A stretch of 64,000 bases of DNA. Source: an uncultured Pedobacter sp. GTDB lineage: Bacteria > Bacteroidota > Bacteroidia > Sphingobacteriales > Sphingobacteriaceae. The translations under genes and the position numbers were made by a program. The notes beneath the pieces are model-generated. The model saw nothing but the letters and a program-made list of their open reading frames with translations, was not told the origin of the DNA and ran no database searches. Positions 60,519 to 64,000 of this stretch are shown here, one piece after another. Location of the stretch: assembly GCF_913776295.1 (NCBI RefSeq), contig NZ_CAJYOJ010000066.1, positions 30,959-94,958 on the forward strand, read 5' to 3'. Each line of letters starts with the position of its first letter. The stretch's first letter is position 1.

Positions 60519-63500
60519 TTATTTTTTCTCAGCTGAGCTACCCAAATCAATTACGATAGGCGTAGAGATACATAGTGATGAGTACGTACCGATGATACGA
60601 CCGATTAACAAGGCGAAAATAAATCCGCGGATGCTATCTCCACCAAAAATAAAGATTACCAATAATACAAAGAATACGGTTAATGAAGTTAAAATGGTAC
60701 GGCTTAAGGTACTGTTCAGTGCGAAATTGATTAAGTTGTTGCGCGCTTCGCCGTGTAAATCTTCTTTGCCAGATTCTTTTAATTTCTCACGGATACGGTC
60801 GAATACAACAACCGTCTCTGTCATGGTGTAACCCATTACGGTTAAAATTGCAGCGATAAAATCCTGACCGATTTCTAATGAGAATGGCATCACACCGTCT
60901 AAGATGGTATAGAAAGATAATACCATTAAAACGTCGTGGAATAATGCAATTACTGCACCTAAACCATACTGCCATTTTTTGAATCGTACAACGATGTAGA
61001 TAAACATGAATAAACATGAGATCAACACTGCGTAGAAAGCGCCGTTTACAATATCACTTGCAATGATAGGCGTTACTTTTTGCGAACTTACAATTTCATA
61101 TTTTGAACCTGCCAGGCCTTTATTTAAAGCATCTTCTACAACTTTATCCGTTTTAATGTCCTGATCTTCGATGTGGAAAGTAGTGGTGATTTTTACCTGG
61201 CTATCTTCACCTGCAGTTTTAACCTCAGGCGTTTCGTTACCGAAAACTGGGTTTAACTTGGCTTTTAGATCTTCAGTATTAACGGCTTTATCGAAGTGAA
61301 CCAAATAAGTTCTACCTCCTTTAAAATCTACCCCTAAGTTTAAACCGCCATTTTTGAAGTACATCCCAATACCTGCAATAATAATAACGGTAGAGATGAT
61401 GTAATAGATTTTACGACGGCCGACAAAGTTGAAGGCTAAGTTTTTAAAGGCATTACGCGTAAGGCTGTTATCAAAACTTACATCGATTTTGCGGTTTAAC
61501 AACGATTCGAAAACTACTCTCGAAATGGCTACAGCTGCAAACAATGAAGAAAGGATACCGATACATAATGTAGTGGCGAAACCTTGTACCGGTCCGCTGC
61601 CGAAAACGTAAAGGATGGCACCTAAAATGAACAAGGTAACGTTAGAGTCAATGATGGAAGGCATTGCATGTTTAAAACCTTCTTTAATAGCAGAAGCAGT
61701 ATTTTTGCCGTGTGCAAGCTCTTCACGTACACGCTCAAAAATCAGGATGTTTGCATCTACCGATAAACCAATGGTTAATACGATACCGGCAATACCCGGT
61801 AAGGTTAATACTGCACCAAGTGATACCAGGATACCAATGATGAAGAATAAGTTGATTAACAAAGCAAAGTTGGCCACCCAGCCTGCACGGTGATAGTATA
61901 GCGCCATGAAGATCAGGATAACAATAAAGGCAATTACAAAGGAGATTAAACCATCGTGAATAGCTTGTGCACCTAAAGTTGGGCCAACTATATAACTACC
62001 TGCAATACGTGCAGGGGCAGGTAATTTACCCGCTTTTAAAATGTTGGATAAATCTTTGGTATCTGCCTGGGTAAAGTTACCAGTGATTGAAGAAACACCG
62101 CCAGCAATTTCGTTTTGAACGGTAGGAGCAGAATAAACCTGATTATCCAATACAATGGCGATTGATTTTTTGTTGTTTGGATCAGCAGCAGCTTCAGCAG
62201 TAATTTTTTTCCATTTCGCAGCACCTTCACTCGTCATGTACATGGTTACTTCCGGTTTGCCTTTTTGGTCAAAGTCAGCACGCGAATCGCTGATGGCCTC
62301 ACCACCTAAATCCGGTTTACCATCTGCGCTAACCACTTTAATGGCATATAATTCAAAAACTTTCGAACCTTCTCTGGGTTTAACGCTCCACATAAATTTC
62401 ATCGTAGATGGAATCGATGCAGCAACTTCAGGAAGTTTTAAATAAGCATTAACCTTTGCCGTATCTTTTTGTAGCGACATACCCACAACTGCACCAGGCA
62501 TTAATTGCTGTTGTCCGTTTTCGCCTCGGTAAATAGGAAGGTTAAGAACAGCATAAAGTGGATTAGATTTAATCAATTCGGCTCTGACTGCGCTCGAATC
62601 TTTTTTACCTAAGCCAGCAAGTTTGCCACCTTTAGCTGATGTATCTTTAGCAGCAGCTTTTTCAAGGCCCGCTAATTTACCACCTGCAGCCGGAGCAGCG
62701 GTTGTATCTTTAGCAGCAGGTGCATCAGTTTTTAATGTTGCCGCTAAAATTTTATTAATATTTTCTAATAATGGTGCAACTTCTTGTACCTGGTATACTT
62801 GCCAGAACTGTAATTCGGCAGATCCCTGCAAAAGTTTAGCAATACGCTCTTTATCCTGCACACCCGGCATTTCGATCAGGATACGGTTACTGCCTTCTTG
62901 TTTCTGCATGTTCGGACTAACTACCCCGAAACCATCAATACGTGAGCGTAGAACCGTAAATGAACGATCGATAGCACTGTTTGCTTCTTTTTCTAGGAAA
63001 GATTCAACTTCACTATTGCTTGCGTTAGGTTTCAACTGAGATGCGTTATCCTGATTAGAAAAATAATCTGCAAGTTTTACTCCAGGGCTTAATTTTTCGA
63101 ATTCATCAACAAAAATTTTGATGTAATCTTTACCGCCGGCATTTAATTTGATCTGCGCGTTTTGAATTGCTTTGTTGAAATTCGCATCAGTAGGGTTGCC
63201 TGCCAATGATTTTACCAATTCCGCTAACGATATCTCCATCGTTACGTTCATTCCGCCTTTTAAGTCCAGACCCAAATTAATCTCTTTCGCTTTTACCTCT
63301 TGATAAGTAAACCCAACAACTGGATAAACTTTTTCGGTACTCATCGAATCTAAGTAAGCCTTTTCTTTGGCTAAGTCACCTTTCGCATAGTTTTTTGCGT
63401 CTTTTTCCACCTTGGATGCCACCAAAGTAAAAGAAAGTGCATACGCACAAACGATAGCCAATACTATCGCTATAAACTTAATAAAACCTTTTCCTTGCAT
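60519..63500 (-). CDS. secDF: SecDF protein-export fusion
   Basis: A 993-residue fusion of SecD and SecF, usual in Bacteroidetes, that uses the proton gradient to pull exported proteins through SecYEG. Residues 8-28 form the first helix, the D1 motif LGLDLKGGMNVTMEI is at 76-90, and the P1 head follows. Transmembrane bundles are near 510-665 (SecD) and 840-985 (SecF). A low-complexity Ala/Lys insert (about 258-305) with GGKLAGL repeated at 273-279 and 291-297 interrupts the periplasmic head. Works with YajC, encoded at 35928. Start at 63500 is typical. Confidence 0.95.
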   Translation of the reverse strand: MQGKGFIKFIAIVLAIVCAYALSFTLVASKVEKDAKNYAKGDLAKEKAYLDSMSTEKVYPVVGFTYQEVKAKEINLGLDLKGGMNVTMEISLAELVKSLAGNPTDANFNKAIQNAQIKLNAGGKDYIKIFVDEFEKLSPGVKLADYFSNQDNASQLKPNASNSEVESFLEKEANSAIDRSFTVLRSRIDGFGVVSPNMQKQEGSNRILIEMPGVQDKERIAKLLQGSAELQFWQVYQVQEVAPLLENINKILAATLKTDAPAAKDTTAAPAAGGKLAGLEKAAAKDTSAKGGKLAGLGKKDSSAVRAELIKSNPLYAVLNLPIYRGENGQQQLMPGAVVGMSLQKDTAKVNAYLKLPEVAASIPSTMKFMWSVKPREGSKVFELYAIKVVSADGKPDLGGEAISDSRADFDQKGKPEVTMYMTSEGAAKWKKITAEAAADPNNKKSIAIVLDNQVYSAPTVQNEIAGGVSSITGNFTQADTKDLSNILKAGKLPAPARIAGSYIVGPTLGAQAIHDGLISFVIAFIVILIFMALYYHRAGWVANFALLINLFFIIGILVSLGAVLTLPGIAGIVLTIGLSVDANILIFERVREELAHGKNTASAIKEGFKHAMPSIIDSNVTLFILGAILYVFGSGPVQGFATTLCIGILSSLFAAVAISRVVFESLLNRKIDVSFDNSLTRNAFKNLAFNFVGRRKIYYIISTVIIIAGIGMYFKNGGLNLGVDFKGGRTYLVHFDKAVNTEDLKAKLNPVFGNETPEVKTAGEDSQVKITTTFHIEDQDIKTDKVVEDALNKGLAGSKYEIVSSQKVTPIIASDIVNGAFYAVLISCLFMFIYIVVRFKKWQYGLGAVIALFHDVLMVLSFYTILDGVMPFSLEIGQDFIAAILTVMGYTMTETVVVFDRIREKLKESGKEDLHGEARNNLINFALNSTLSRTILTSLTVFFVLLVIFIFGGDSIRGFIFALLIGRIIGTYSSLCISTPIVIDLGSSAEKK

Positions 63501-64000
63501 TGTTTGTTTAAAATAATTTGTCTTTCGCTGTTTTTTAACAAGTCGGCAAATCTAATTAAATTTTTAAATTATAGAACCCCTTAATTGATAATTTATTAAG
63601 ATTAATTTTTATCGGGCATCAATCCTCCGCTATTCATCAGGCAGAATTTATTTTAGAGGGCTAAATTTATAAAGAAATTGATTTAGAAAGCAATTGTAGC
63701 AGCTTTTGGGATTGGGTTTCTCCGGTTGATGTGCCAACTTTTTCAACATTTGTCATGCTGAGGAATAATTTATGGTATAAAAATCAATATAAATGACGTA
63801 ACTGATTTCTTATGCCATACAGCACAGTCTTGCCTCGGCTCACCGCCGCCGAAGCGCTCTTACTTTTTGGCATCAAAAAGTAACAAAAAATGCCGGCTGA
63901 AAATTTTTCTTTCAAAGCCAGTAATAGGGCTTGGTCGGTGGAGTCCGAAAAATTTGTTAGGCCGGACTTAAGTAGAACGGAGACCCAGTGCGAAGGCCTT
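63501..64000. other. Non-coding end of window
   Basis: About 500 nt upstream of secDF with no supported frame. An AAAAAGTAACAAAAAATGCC tract near 63873-63895, before a GC-richer block, looks like dispersed intergenic repeat sequence. Confidence 0.45.

Overview
The window looks like a piece of a Sphingobacteriaceae (Bacteroidetes) chromosome, most like Pedobacter. Base composition is AT-rich, promoters show the Bacteroidetes -7 element TAnnTTTG, and the core genes are typical of that group: a SecDF fusion, a 316-residue NusB, YajC, a YbbR-like protein next to coaE, a PUR/DUF3276 protein, cydAB and a DUF1573 lipoprotein.

Positions 1-26,000 are accessory. A minus-strand operon (3744 to 1) encodes a small protein, an extra Lgt, a probable iota-class carbonic anhydrase-like protein, an unknown protein, a COG0523/CobW zinc-chaperone GTPase and a Tat-type alkaline phosphatase. 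Next come a conjugative coupling protein (MobC type), a Fur-family regulator best read as Zur, an ABC-2 ATPase with two permeases, a TonB-dependent receptor, and a class I lanthipeptide cluster: precursor lanA on +, and on - an outer-membrane barrel, a C39 peptidase/ABC exporter, a split LanB (two genes) and a LanC. This region ends inside a truncated DUF3945-type gene of an integrative conjugative element. Two HTH excision-type genes and rteC of that element follow.

The most notable result is a 15-bp palindrome, TGCAAC-N3-GTTGCA, that recurs at most of these promoters: before the COG0523 operon, the regulator, the ABC/receptor operon, lanA and the lan operon. The same box lies in the core chromosome upstream of an operon ending in a ZIP metal transporter. 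A COG0523 gene, a ZIP gene and a Fur-family gene all carry it, so I read it as the Zur box and the lanthipeptide cluster as part of the zinc-starvation response. The predicted core peptide holds three His and a Cys-Thr-Cys motif, and the LanC lacks the three canonical zinc ligands. The working hypothesis is a zinc-responsive lanthipeptide that could act as a zincophore, made by a zinc-sparing pathway and carried on a conjugative element. Function is inference; the boxes and the residues are visible in the sequence.

Positions 26,400-63,500 are mostly core chromosome: MgtE, HAD hydrolase, YchF, ABC exporter, amino-acid dehydrogenase, NusB, DUF1573, YajC, YbbR, CoaE, exonuclease-like MBL protein, tandem Uma2 genes (one broken), ZIP/PAP2/methyltransferase operon, phosphohexomutase, cysteine desulfurase, two paralogous 67-residue proteins, MBL hydrolase, CydAB, peptidases, AccD, aldolase, HMG-CoA lyase, NDH-2 and SecDF. 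Intergenic regions carry short tandem arrays, one of them telomere-like, and dispersed inverted-repeat elements. No rRNA, tRNA, CRISPR array or intact insertion sequence was found.
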